64,000 bases of DNA from NCBI RefSeq assembly GCF_007995155.1, contig NZ_CP042593.1, positions 1,406,001 through 1,470,000 on the forward strand. The letters are read 5' to 3'. Numbering within the stretch: position 1 is the first letter of the stretch; every line of letters starts with the position of its first letter. The stretch comes from Cytobacillus dafuensis. Its GTDB lineage: Bacteria > Bacillota > Bacilli > Bacillales > Cytobacillaceae. Both the position numbers and the translations under genes were made by a program. The notes beneath the pieces were generated by a model. The model was not told the DNA's origin, did no database searches, and was given only the letters and a program-made list of their open reading frames with translations. Below, one piece after another: positions 51,549 to 62,322 of this stretch.

Positions 51549-54500
51549 ATGAGCCAAAAAATAGGAATTCAAAACATTTATCCATTAACACCTTTACAAG
51601 AAGGCATTTTATTCCATCATTTGATGGATGCGTCTTCGAACGCTTATATTGAGCAGTTAGTACTTTCAATTAAAGGAAGGTTTCATATAGACCATCTGAA
51701 AGAGGCTTATCAAAGAATAATTGATCGCCATGATGTGTTTAGAACAGTTTTTCGATCAAAAAAGTTAGCAAAGCCACTACAAGTTGTTTTGAAAACCAGA
51801 AAGGCAAAAATACATTTTGAGGATATTACAAGCAGGGACATTGTTAATAAAGAATTATTTCTTGAACATTATCGTGAGCTAGAGGTTGAAAAAGGATTTG
51901 ATTTAACAAAAGACCAGCTTTTTCGTATTACAGTATTGAAAGTTGCTGATGATGAGTATAAGCTTCTTTTCACATTTCACCACATCATTTTGGACGGGTG
52001 GTCAGTAGCAATTGTTCTTGAGGAATTGATGGAAGTGTACCATTCCATTCCTCTGGAAAAAGAAATTTCAATTGACCCAGTGTACCCATACAGCTCATAT
52101 ATTTCATGGGCAGAAAATCAAAATATGAGTGATGCGAGTATATACTGGAATCAATATATTCGTGAGTATGAAGAACCTATTACCATTCCAAAATTATCAA
52201 ATAAAAAAACATCATCATCCTATGAGGCAGAAGACTTTGTTTTTGATTTTGGTCAAGAAATAACGAGCTCTCTTAGAGATTTAGCAAAGAGACAAAAAGT
52301 TACTTTGAATACTGTTGTGCAATCTCTTTGGGGACTACTAGTACATTGGTATTCCCAATCAGAAGACATTATGTTTGGTTCGGTAGTATCAGGCAGGCCA
52401 GCTGACCTTCCGGGGATTGAGAAGGCAGTGGGGATGTATATTAATACAGTTCCAGTTCGAATGAAAATCAACAAAGATCTAACATTTTCATCGTTGATTG
52501 AATCTGTCCAAAACTTAGGATTGCAGAGTAAACCATATGAGTATTATCCATTATATCTTATTGAAAATAAGCTGAATTCTAATCAGCCTTTGATTGACCA
52601 TGTATTAGCATTTGAAAACTATCCCTTGAATCAAAAGAGTTTTGAAAAGCGTAATAATAGCAGTTTTGTAGTGGAGAATATTCAATTTTATGATCAGACT
52701 CATTACGATTTAAATGTAATCGTGTTTCCTGAGGATAGTCTTAGAGTGAGAATTTCGTTTAATTCTGCCGTCTTTGATGTTGGCTTTATACAAGGTATCA
52801 AACAACACCTTGTTGAATTAGCCAAAAAAGTATGCGAATCTCCTAATGAAAAATTGAGGGGGCTTTCTCCTCTCTCCAATGATGAGAAAGCCATCATTTT
52901 AAAACATGGGAATGCTGAAATGGCTCAATATCCAAGTGAGTATACGATTCATGAAATTTTTGAAATTTGTTCAGAAAAGTATCCTTCTAAGACTGCATTG
53001 AAATATGGAGTACAACATGTAACTTACGAGGAGTTGAATAGTAAGTCTAATAGATTAGCGGCTGTGCTAAGGCAAAAGGGGTTACATCGTGGGGATATTG
53101 TAGCAATAATGGCAGACCGTACTCCTGAAATGATTATTGGTATTTTAGCGACATTAAAAGCAGGAGGTACATATCTCCCAGTGGACCCGACTCTTCCATT
53201 TGATCGGATTCACTATATGTTAAGTGATAGCAAGGCAAAGTTTATGCTAGGTCAAAATGATGAAATAAAAGAGTACTCAGGAATCTTTATTAGTTTCAAG
53301 GATATCCAGCTTCAAAACATCCCTAGCACAAATTTAAAGAATGTTAATGAGCCAACTGATACAGCATATATTATCTACACCTCTGGTACAACTGGAAGAC
53401 CGAAGGGAGTCATGGTTGATCATAAAAATGTGATAAGGCTACTTCATAATAGTGACATTCAATTTCAATTTGACAGTGGGGACATTTGGACACTATTTCA
53501 TTCTTTTAGTTTTGATTTTTCAGTATGGGAGATGTACGGGGCTTTATTATACGGAGGAACCTGTGTCATTGTACCGAAAGAAATTGCTCAAAATCCAAAG
53601 GCGTTTTTATCTCTGCTTCAAAAAGAAAAGGTGACAGTGTTAAACCAAACTCCTTCAGCATTTTTTCATCTGATTGAGGAGGTTTATAAGAAGACAAACA
53701 TGACGCTCAATCTTCGATACGTTATCTTTGGTGGAGAAGCATTGAAACCATTGATTCTTCATGAATGGAAGCAAAGATTTCCAGAAATTTGTTTGGTTAA
53801 CATGTATGGAATCACTGAAACAACTGTTCATGTTACTTATAAAGAAATGAATGAATACGATATCGCTCAAAATATTAGTAATATTGGGAAACCTATTCCT
53901 ACTAACACAGTTTATATCCTTAATGATCAAAAGGAACTATTGCCTATAGGGGTTCCTGGTGAACTCTACGTAGGAGGTAAGGGTGTTTCAAAAGGGTATT
54001 TATTTCAAGAGACTTTAACGAAAGAACGATTTTTAGAAAACCTATTTAGACCAGGAGAATTGATGTATAAAACAGGAGACTTGGTACGCATGCTACCGAG
54101 TGGAGATTTGGAATACCTAGGTCGAATAGATCATCAAGTTAAAGTTCGCGGGCATAGAATTGAACTTGGAGAAATCGAGAATCAATTATTAAGCCATTCT
54201 GAAATCAAAGAGGCGGTTGTAATTAATCTCAAGGATCATACAGATATGACTTACTTATGTGCATATGTGGTATCTGATAGGGAACTTTCGTCCACTGCCT
54301 TAAGAACATATTTATCTAGCTTTCTACCGGATTATATGATTCCTGCTCACTTTGTCTTTCTGGCATCCCTTCCACTAACGGGAAATGGAAAAATTGACCG
54401 AAAGGAATTACCTAAGCCAGAGATAAGCAGTAACTTCGCGTATGTAGAACCACAAACGAGCTTAGAGATTGAATTGGCGAAAATATGGAAAGAGGTTCTC

Positions 54501-57500
54501 GGAGTTGAACGAGTTGGAATCCACGATCATTTTTTTGAATTAGGGGGACATTCTCTTCGTGCAACTCAATTGGTCAATATGATTCATAAGAACTTGGATT
54601 TAGAACTTCCATTAAAAATGGTATTTGAGAAACCAACCATCCAACTTATGTGTCAAGAAATAGAAAAACTAAATCCATCGGAAAAAAGGGAGTTCCATGA
54701 GATTCAGAAAGTTGAAGAACAGGAATATTATCCTGCATCATCAGCACAAAAACGATTGTTGATTTTAAATCAGCTTGAAAACATAGGAAACAATTATAAC
54801 ATTACGGGTGCGGTTCAATTAGAGGGTCCTGTCGATCCAAAGAGGCTTGAACAGGCAATCCAACAGGTAATCAATAGACATGAAGCGTTACGGACTTCTT
54901 TTGAAACTACTGAGGAAGGATTTATTCAGCGGGTTCATCCGCATGTCCCTTTTTCATTAGAGCAATGGGAAGAAAAGGAACCGAAGGCTTCTCAGAGCGT
55001 GAATCGCTTTTCGCGTCCTTTCAATCTATCTAATGCCCCTCTATTGCGGGCAGGTCTTGTCAAGACAGGGCCAGAATGTCATGTGTTGATTTTGGATATG
55101 CATCATAGTATTTCGGACGAGGCCTCATTGAAGACCATGTTGAAGGAAATTAGTTTGTTGTATAAAGGAGAAGTTCTACCGCCGCTACGCCTTCAATACA
55201 AAGATGTGGCAGCCTGGCAAACAGAGCGAATGAAGACAAAAGAATTCTTGGAAGCTGAAACGTTCTGGTTGAAGGAAATGTCAGGAGAGCTCCCAGTGTT
55301 AGATATTTCAAGAAGAGAACGACCAAAGTTTCAAAGCTTCGAAGGGGATCGGGTAGATTTTCATGTTCCAACATCATTGGCACAACAGCTTTCTGAACTA
55401 GCAACCAAAACAGGGACAACCTTGTATATGGTATTGTTATCTGCTTATCAGCTTCTTCTTTCGAGGTATTCGGGACAAGAAGATATTATTGTGGGATCTC
55501 CAGTAGCTAGCCGACCACATGCAGACCTTCAGAATATGGTTGGAATGTTTGTAAATACGATTCCAATGAGAAACAGTCTAAGTGAGGAAGAAAGCATTCG
55601 CTCTTTATTACAAAAAGTAAGGGAGCGTGCGCTCCTAGCCTTTGAGCATCAATCATATCCGTTTGAGCAGTTGGTGGAGAAGGTGTCCATCACAAGAGAC
55701 TTGAGTCGTAACCCGGTCTTCGACCACATGTTTATTATGCATGATGCAGGTACAGCGAAGCTAGAATTGGAGAACGTGGACATCACTTCTTATTCTTTAG
55801 AGGATCGCTCCGCAAAAGTAGACCTGACTTTAGAAGTTTCGGAGAATGAGATGGGACTCTCCGCTTGGTTTCAATATAGCACAGCGTTATTTTCAAAAGA
55901 TGAAATGAAGATAATGTCTTCACACTTTGTCAATATTTTGGAAGAAATCGTAAAGGATACTGATCAGCCATTGTCTTCTATTGAAATGATCTCAGAGGCT
56001 GAACGATATACCCTTCTTCATGATTTAAATCCAAAGACAGTAGCGGGAGTCGAACGTACCGTTCACCAACGATTTGAAGAACAAGTTACACATACCCCTG
56101 CACAAATCGCGGTTATTTCAAGTGGGAGGGAATACACCTATCAAGAAATCAATGAACGTGCAAATCGAATGGCCCGTGCCCTTCAAAACATGAACGTAGA
56201 AAAAGGCGACCGAATCGGGGTTATGGTCAAACGTTCAGAGGATCTTATCATCGCTCTACTCGCTGTATTAAAAACGGGGGCTGCGTATGTACCAATCGAT
56301 CCAGATTACCCTGAAGATCGTATTGCCTACATGGTTCACGACAGTAACACCAAATATATTATGACGGATGTTCGTGAAGGCCGTTTGTCATCATTTGACG
56401 AAAAGCTTTGCTTATTATCAGACTTAGCTGACCAAAGTGAAGATGGTTCCAATCTGGAAGTAGATGTGCTGGCTACGGAGTTAGCGTATATCATCTATAC
56501 GTCTGGTTCCACTGGAAAGCCAAAGGGAGTTATGGTAGAGCACCGTTCGGTGCACAATTTTATCGAAGGAATGTCAGAATGTGTGAAAATGGCTTCTGGA
56601 GATAAAGTGTTGGCATTAACAACGGTATCGTTTGATATTTTTGTCACAGAAACCTTTCTCCCATTGGCAAAAGGCGCATGTGTCATTATGGCAAGTGAGG
56701 AAGAACAACAGGACCCAGCCTTATTAAGCAGCCTAATAATGGACAACGAGGTTACAACCATTCAGGCTACACCATCAAGAATAAAAGGGCTTTTGATGTA
56801 TCCAGAGGGAGAAGAGTGCTTAGAGACAGTCAAGGTAATGATCGTGGGTGGAGAAGCCCTGCCACCTACTCTATTACAAAGTCTACAAGCTTACACGAAT
56901 CTAACAATCTACAATGCATATGGACCATCAGAAACTTCCGTCTGGTCCACGATTAAAAATGTAACGTCTGATCATGAGGTTACGATTGGTCAACCAATCC
57001 GTAATACGCGTTGTTATATCGTAGGACCACATAACCGTTTTCAGCCAATTGGGGTTCTAGGAGAATTGTGTATTGCCGGAAGCGGGGTATCGCGAGGATA
57101 CTTAAACCGTCCAGAGCTTACGGCAAGTAAGTTTGTGGAAGACCCATTTATGACTGGTGAAACCATGTATAAAACGGGTGACCTGGCACGCTGGTTACCG
57201 GATGGCCAGATTGAATATGCAGGACGTATCGACCAACAAGTGAAAATGCGAGGTTACAGAATAGAGCTTCAAGAAATTGAAGTATGTATGGAAGAATGTA
57301 ACACGATTCGTGAAGCAGCAGTTGCACTTCATAGAGATTCTTTAGGGGACACGTATCTCTGTGGATATGTTGTATGGAACGATCCGGAAAAGACCATTTC
57401 TTTTAAAGATCTTAAAGTAGAATTGGCAAAGAGACTCCCAGGATACATGGTACCAACTCATTTTATGGTGCTCGAACAGCTCCCATTAACAGCCAATGGG

Positions 57501-60500
57501 AAATTGGATCGAAAATCAATGCCTAAGCCAGAACATAGAAACGATAGTTATGTAGAACCACAAACACAGTGGGAAAAGCAATTAACAAAACTATGGAGTA
57601 AAGTACTTGGAGTCCAGAAAGTTGGTGTTCATGATCATTTCTTTTCTCTTGGTGGACAATCTTTAAAAGCAATTAAGCTGATTAATGAAATTAATAAGCT
57701 ATATAACATTGAAATGACAATAAAAGATCTGTTCTTACATCCAACGGTGTATGGAATGTCGCAGATGATTGAAAAGCAAAAAAAGGTTGATTATGTTCCA
57801 ATAGTTCCATCAAAAAAAGCAGATACCTATCCTATGACATCAGCTCAAAAACGACTGTTCTTACTAAATGAGATGGAAGGCGTAAGCGTTAGCTATAATA
57901 TGCCTACGGTTTTAGAGGTCACTGGAGAATTTAATATATTTATGCTTCAAAAAGCCTTTACTACTCTAATTGATCGACACGAGATTCTTAGAACCTCATT
58001 TGAAATACAGCATGGAGAGCCAGTTCAAAGAATCCATGAGCAGGTTTATAGTGAGATAACAGTTTTAAAAGCGAATCAAGAAAATCTTGATGTTTTTATT
58101 GAGGCATCAATCCAGGCGTTTAACCTGACTACCCCACCTTTAATAAGAATGACTGTGGTTGAAGTAGTAGATAAAAATAAGCATTTTGTCATTCTAGACA
58201 TGCATCATATTATATCGGATGGATTATCGCTAGAAATTATAGAGGCTGAGCTTCTTCAGCTTTACCAAGGTAGGCGTTTAGACAAGCTAGATCTTCAATA
58301 TAAGGATTTTGCTGTCTGGCAAAAAACACAGCTAAATAAGCAAAGATTAAAAGATCAAGAAATGTTCTGGCTTGAGAAGTTTGAGAAGGATGCTCCGCTC
58401 TTAGAGTTGCCTCTTGATTATCAAAGACCAAAGGTAAAAAGCTTTAAAGGTAGTAGGTATCATTTCAATATTGATCAAGAATTCACTCGACAATTGAATC
58501 AGCTTGTAAATGAAACGGATGCTACTCTATACATGATTTTGCTTTCATGCTTCCAAGTAACATTATCACGATATACAGGTCAGGAAGATATTGTAGTTGG
58601 CACACCTGTTTCTGGAAGGAATCATCCAGATGTCCATAACTTAGTTGGTATGTTTGTTAATATGCTTCCACTAAGGATGTGCGCTACAGGTAAAAAGAGT
58701 TTTAGAGATTTCTTACATGAAGTGAAAAAGATAACTTTAGAATCTTTTACAAATCAGGATTATCCGTTTGAGGAATTAATTGGAAAACTAAAATTAGAGA
58801 GGGACATAGGAAGAAATCCACTATTTGATGTGGTTTTTGCTCTTCAAAACAGTTCATTGTCTAAGATGGTTCTTACTAATCAGGTTTTTAGTCCTTATCA
58901 AGTGAAGGAATCTACTTCAAAATTTGACTTGATGCTGGAGGCAGTAGAAGAAGAAGGAGTTATTCAGCTTAACCTTCAGTATTGTACTGATTTGTTTAAT
59001 GAGGATACGATTATCCGATTCTCGAAAAGCTTTATTAATATTGTGAAGGCCGTATGCAAAGAACATAACCGACAAATTTGTGATTTAGAAATCCTTTCAG
59101 AGGATGAAGAAAAGGAAATTCTGCAGCTCTCAAAAGGTCCTGCATCACATTTTTATCCCGAGCTTACTATTCAGGAAGCTTTTGAAATACAGGTTAATAC
59201 GCAACCAGACAAAATAGCAGTTATATCCCAAGGACAACCAATGACATACAAGGAACTAAATGATAAAGCGAATAGATTAGCGCATTTTCTTAAGGATAAA
59301 GGTGTTCAGGAAGATGAATCAATCGGAATATTGATGGAACAGACTGAAGACATGATTGTTTCAATCTTAGGAGTATTAAAGGCAGGGGCTTCTTACCTTC
59401 CTTTAAATTTAGAGTATCCAGCAGATCGATTGAAGTATTTGCTTGAAGATAGCAAGACCCGATTTATTATTGTGGATAAATCGTACGAGGAGAACCTAGA
59501 TTTCCAAGGAGAGTTCATTAGTGTAGACACCTTTCCGTTTTTTGATTGGTCTGGTGAAAATCTTGAAGTTTCTAATTCGCCTAGTAACCTTGCTTATATT
59601 ATGTACACCTCTGGGACGACTGGAAATCCTAAAGGAGTTATGGTAACCCATCGAAATGTCAATAGTTTAGTATTACATCCAAATTATGTTGGGTTTGAAG
59701 AGACAGATCAAATTCTATTAACTGGTGCAAGTAGTTTTGATGCTACAACTTTTGAAATTTGGGGAGCTTTATTAAATGGTCTGACGGTACATTTATGTGA
59801 ACGAAGATTGTTGTTTGAGATTAATCGTCTCTCAGACTATATAAAACAAAACAACATTACAATTATGTGGCTTACATCTTCATTATTTAATCAATATGCC
59901 GAGCATAATGATGATATGTTTGCTCCTTTAAGGTACTTAATAGTAGGTGGAGAAGCTTTATCACCAAAGCATATCTCTCTTGCCCGTAAGAATAAAAAGC
60001 TGAATGTTATAAATGCATATGGACCTACTGAAAACACTACGTTTTCTACGTACTATCCGATTCATAATGATTTCACTAGGAATATACCTATCGGTAGGCC
60101 GATAAGCAATTCAAGTGTATTTATAGTGGATTCCTTTAACAATTTACAACCAATCGGAGTAGCAGGTGAAATATGTGTTGGAGGTGCTGGGGTCGCAAGA
60201 GGATATCTAAACAAACAAGAGCTAACAAGTAAGAAGTTTACTCAAAATCCATTCGGTGAGGATCGAATTTATCATACTGGTGATATTGGAAGATGGCTAC
60301 CAGATGGAAATATAGAATATATCGGAAGAATAGACAATCAGGTAAAAATTAGGGGTTATCGAATCGAGCTTAAGGAAATTGAAGCTGCTTTACTAAAACA
60401 TTCTTCTGTGAGGAATGGAGTTGTAAAAGTTAATGAGGATATCAATAAACAAAAGTGTCTATGTGCATATTATGTTGCTGAGGACCAAATAGAGCCTAGT

Positions 60501-62315
60501 GAACTAAGAGATGAGTTAAAAAAGAGACTGCCGTCTTATATGATTCCGTCCTTTTTCATAGAATTAAACGAGCTCCCATTAACTGTTAATGGAAAGGTTG
60601 ACACACAATCTTTACCTAATCCAGATTATGACAAAAGAAATGATGTTACTTTGCCGCGTAATGAGATGGAGGAGATAATGGTAGAGATTTTCAAGGAAGT
60701 TCTTGGAGTACCAAACCTAGGGATGAATGAGAGCTTCTTTGATTTGGGAGGAGACTCCATTAAAGCCCTCCAGATATCTGCTAGACTTCATTCAATACAA
60801 CTAAAAATGGAGGTAAAGGATCTTTTTAAATATCCAACGATTGAGAGTATCGCTCCCTTCATCCAAAAGGTAATAAATGAAGAATTTCAAGGAGCGATAG
60901 AAGGAGAGGTACAGTTAACTCCGATTCAAAAATGGTTTTTTGAAAAACTGTCGATGGAGCATTATTGGAATCAAGCAATTATGTTGCACCATAAAGGTAA
61001 ATTTGATGAACCTACAGTAAGAGCTGTGATGAGAAAGCTAGTGGAGCATCATGATGCTCTACGGATGTCGTATCTGCATGGCAATTCCATTACACAGGTG
61101 AATCGAGGAACCACCTTTATGGATGAAGAACTATTCCATTTTGACATTTATGATTATACAAATCTAAAGGATTACCAGTACGAGATCAGCAAAAAAGCTA
61201 ACAGTCTATACAAAGGGTTGAACTTACAAAATGGACCACTCGTGTCTTTAGGATTATTCAAGACCAGTGAAGGTGACTTTTTGTTATTCATCGTACATCA
61301 TCTAGTAATTGACGGTGTCTCATGGAGGATATTAATAGAAGATTTTATAAGCGGCTACCAAAATATGATTCAAACGAAGGATTTATGTATGCCTAAGAAA
61401 ACAGCATCCTATCAATCTTGGTCTGCATTCCTTTCTTCATACTCTAAAGATACTAGTTTGTTAAAAGAAATCGAGTATTGGGAGGGTATTTTTAAACATA
61501 ATATTCCGAAGATTGAGAAAGAATTTACTGAAACAACTAATCTTTCTAAGCATAGCCGTATTGTATCTGTTGAATTTTCTAAGGAAGAAACCATCAGTTT
61601 ACTAAATGATGTTCACCATGCATTTCATACAGAGAAAAATGATATTTTACTAACTGCACTGGCATTAAGCCTAAAATCCTGGACTGGAAATAGTAAGTTC
61701 CTAGTTAATCTTGAAGGACACGGAAGAGAAGCAATAACGAGTAACATCAACATTTCTCGTACAATCGGTTGGTTTACTTCAATCTTTCCTGTTTTATTAG
61801 ATGTCACATTTTCAGAGGAAAAAAGTCATCTAATCAAACAAGTAAAAGAGATGATGAGAGGAATTCCTAATAAAGGTATAGGTTTTGGGATATTAAAATA
61901 TTTATCACCTTTTGGAGAACAAATTCAGTTTGCAGCAAAGTCGGAGCCACAAATTAGTTTTAACTTTCTGGGGGAATATGGAAACGAATTGAAGAAGCCT
62001 TTTACTCTATCCTCATTACCTATAGGAGAATCGATTAACCCTGAATCAGTTCGACCACATGATATTGAAATCCTTGGGAAAGTAGTAAATGGAGCATTAC
62101 AGTTTCAGTTTGAATATAACAAATTACATTTTTCCAACAAGACAATGGAAAGATTGGCAAGGTTGTTCAAGTCACATCTGATTGATTTAATTCATCTATG
62201 TACGATGAAGAAAGAAAGTGAATATACTCCTTCAGACTACGGTGATAATCATAATTTAACATTTGATGAACTAGAAAATTTACAAGACCTGATTGCAGCA
62301 AAATTCAAATCCTAG
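51549..62315 (+). CDS. NRPS 2: C-A(Thr)-PCP-C-A-PCP-C-A(Val-like)-PCP-E
   Basis: 3,588 residues, six bases after NRPS 1. C1 about 1-440 (FHHIILDGWS). A about 455-970, code DFWNIGMVH, the textbook Thr code. PCP GGHSL (about 1,001). C2 about 1,058-1,497 (MHHSISDEAS, Glu for Gly). A about 1,504-1,994, code DITQIGAVW, which I cannot match safely. PCP GGQSL (about 2,036). C3 about 2,090-2,527 (MHHIISDGLS). A about 2,537-3,030, code DAFWIGATF, near the Val code DAFWIGGTF. PCP GGDSI (about 3,067). E about 3,120-3,577 (VHHLVIDGVSWR, TIGWFTSIFPVL). Adds three residues, the last made D. Confidence 0.9.
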   Translation: MSQKIGIQNIYPLTPLQEGILFHHLMDASSNAYIEQLVLSIKGRFHIDHLKEAYQRIIDRHDVFRTVFRSKKLAKPLQVVLKTRKAKIHFEDITSRDIVNKELFLEHYRELEVEKGFDLTKDQLFRITVLKVADDEYKLLFTFHHIILDGWSVAIVLEELMEVYHSIPLEKEISIDPVYPYSSYISWAENQNMSDASIYWNQYIREYEEPITIPKLSNKKTSSSYEAEDFVFDFGQEITSSLRDLAKRQKVTLNTVVQSLWGLLVHWYSQSEDIMFGSVVSGRPADLPGIEKAVGMYINTVPVRMKINKDLTFSSLIESVQNLGLQSKPYEYYPLYLIENKLNSNQPLIDHVLAFENYPLNQKSFEKRNNSSFVVENIQFYDQTHYDLNVIVFPEDSLRVRISFNSAVFDVGFIQGIKQHLVELAKKVCESPNEKLRGLSPLSNDEKAIILKHGNAEMAQYPSEYTIHEIFEICSEKYPSKTALKYGVQHVTYEELNSKSNRLAAVLRQKGLHRGDIVAIMADRTPEMIIGILATLKAGGTYLPVDPTLPFDRIHYMLSDSKAKFMLGQNDEIKEYSGIFISFKDIQLQNIPSTNLKNVNEPTDTAYIIYTSGTTGRPKGVMVDHKNVIRLLHNSDIQFQFDSGDIWTLFHSFSFDFSVWEMYGALLYGGTCVIVPKEIAQNPKAFLSLLQKEKVTVLNQTPSAFFHLIEEVYKKTNMTLNLRYVIFGGEALKPLILHEWKQRFPEICLVNMYGITETTVHVTYKEMNEYDIAQNISNIGKPIPTNTVYILNDQKELLPIGVPGELYVGGKGVSKGYLFQETLTKERFLENLFRPGELMYKTGDLVRMLPSGDLEYLGRIDHQVKVRGHRIELGEIENQLLSHSEIKEAVVINLKDHTDMTYLCAYVVSDRELSSTALRTYLSSFLPDYMIPAHFVFLASLPLTGNGKIDRKELPKPEISSNFAYVEPQTSLEIELAKIWKEVLGVERVGIHDHFFELGGHSLRATQLVNMIHKNLDLELPLKMVFEKPTIQLMCQEIEKLNPSEKREFHEIQKVEEQEYYPASSAQKRLLILNQLENIGNNYNITGAVQLEGPVDPKRLEQAIQQVINRHEALRTSFETTEEGFIQRVHPHVPFSLEQWEEKEPKASQSVNRFSRPFNLSNAPLLRAGLVKTGPECHVLILDMHHSISDEASLKTMLKEISLLYKGEVLPPLRLQYKDVAAWQTERMKTKEFLEAETFWLKEMSGELPVLDISRRERPKFQSFEGDRVDFHVPTSLAQQLSELATKTGTTLYMVLLSAYQLLLSRYSGQEDIIVGSPVASRPHADLQNMVGMFVNTIPMRNSLSEEESIRSLLQKVRERALLAFEHQSYPFEQLVEKVSITRDLSRNPVFDHMFIMHDAGTAKLELENVDITSYSLEDRSAKVDLTLEVSENEMGLSAWFQYSTALFSKDEMKIMSSHFVNILEEIVKDTDQPLSSIEMISEAERYTLLHDLNPKTVAGVERTVHQRFEEQVTHTPAQIAVISSGREYTYQEINERANRMARALQNMNVEKGDRIGVMVKRSEDLIIALLAVLKTGAAYVPIDPDYPEDRIAYMVHDSNTKYIMTDVREGRLSSFDEKLCLLSDLADQSEDGSNLEVDVLATELAYIIYTSGSTGKPKGVMVEHRSVHNFIEGMSECVKMASGDKVLALTTVSFDIFVTETFLPLAKGACVIMASEEEQQDPALLSSLIMDNEVTTIQATPSRIKGLLMYPEGEECLETVKVMIVGGEALPPTLLQSLQAYTNLTIYNAYGPSETSVWSTIKNVTSDHEVTIGQPIRNTRCYIVGPHNRFQPIGVLGELCIAGSGVSRGYLNRPELTASKFVEDPFMTGETMYKTGDLARWLPDGQIEYAGRIDQQVKMRGYRIELQEIEVCMEECNTIREAAVALHRDSLGDTYLCGYVVWNDPEKTISFKDLKVELAKRLPGYMVPTHFMVLEQLPLTANGKLDRKSMPKPEHRNDSYVEPQTQWEKQLTKLWSKVLGVQKVGVHDHFFSLGGQSLKAIKLINEINKLYNIEMTIKDLFLHPTVYGMSQMIEKQKKVDYVPIVPSKKADTYPMTSAQKRLFLLNEMEGVSVSYNMPTVLEVTGEFNIFMLQKAFTTLIDRHEILRTSFEIQHGEPVQRIHEQVYSEITVLKANQENLDVFIEASIQAFNLTTPPLIRMTVVEVVDKNKHFVILDMHHIISDGLSLEIIEAELLQLYQGRRLDKLDLQYKDFAVWQKTQLNKQRLKDQEMFWLEKFEKDAPLLELPLDYQRPKVKSFKGSRYHFNIDQEFTRQLNQLVNETDATLYMILLSCFQVTLSRYTGQEDIVVGTPVSGRNHPDVHNLVGMFVNMLPLRMCATGKKSFRDFLHEVKKITLESFTNQDYPFEELIGKLKLERDIGRNPLFDVVFALQNSSLSKMVLTNQVFSPYQVKESTSKFDLMLEAVEEEGVIQLNLQYCTDLFNEDTIIRFSKSFINIVKAVCKEHNRQICDLEILSEDEEKEILQLSKGPASHFYPELTIQEAFEIQVNTQPDKIAVISQGQPMTYKELNDKANRLAHFLKDKGVQEDESIGILMEQTEDMIVSILGVLKAGASYLPLNLEYPADRLKYLLEDSKTRFIIVDKSYEENLDFQGEFISVDTFPFFDWSGENLEVSNSPSNLAYIMYTSGTTGNPKGVMVTHRNVNSLVLHPNYVGFEETDQILLTGASSFDATTFEIWGALLNGLTVHLCERRLLFEINRLSDYIKQNNITIMWLTSSLFNQYAEHNDDMFAPLRYLIVGGEALSPKHISLARKNKKLNVINAYGPTENTTFSTYYPIHNDFTRNIPIGRPISNSSVFIVDSFNNLQPIGVAGEICVGGAGVARGYLNKQELTSKKFTQNPFGEDRIYHTGDIGRWLPDGNIEYIGRIDNQVKIRGYRIELKEIEAALLKHSSVRNGVVKVNEDINKQKCLCAYYVAEDQIEPSELRDELKKRLPSYMIPSFFIELNELPLTVNGKVDTQSLPNPDYDKRNDVTLPRNEMEEIMVEIFKEVLGVPNLGMNESFFDLGGDSIKALQISARLHSIQLKMEVKDLFKYPTIESIAPFIQKVINEEFQGAIEGEVQLTPIQKWFFEKLSMEHYWNQAIMLHHKGKFDEPTVRAVMRKLVEHHDALRMSYLHGNSITQVNRGTTFMDEELFHFDIYDYTNLKDYQYEISKKANSLYKGLNLQNGPLVSLGLFKTSEGDFLLFIVHHLVIDGVSWRILIEDFISGYQNMIQTKDLCMPKKTASYQSWSAFLSSYSKDTSLLKEIEYWEGIFKHNIPKIEKEFTETTNLSKHSRIVSVEFSKEETISLLNDVHHAFHTEKNDILLTALALSLKSWTGNSKFLVNLEGHGREAITSNINISRTIGWFTSIFPVLLDVTFSEEKSHLIKQVKEMMRGIPNKGIGFGILKYLSPFGEQIQFAAKSEPQISFNFLGEYGNELKKPFTLSSLPIGESINPESVRPHDIEILGKVVNGALQFQFEYNKLHFSNKTMERLARLFKSHLIDLIHLCTMKKESEYTPSDYGDNHNLTFDELENLQDLIAAKFKS

Positions 62316-62322
62316 GAGGGTT

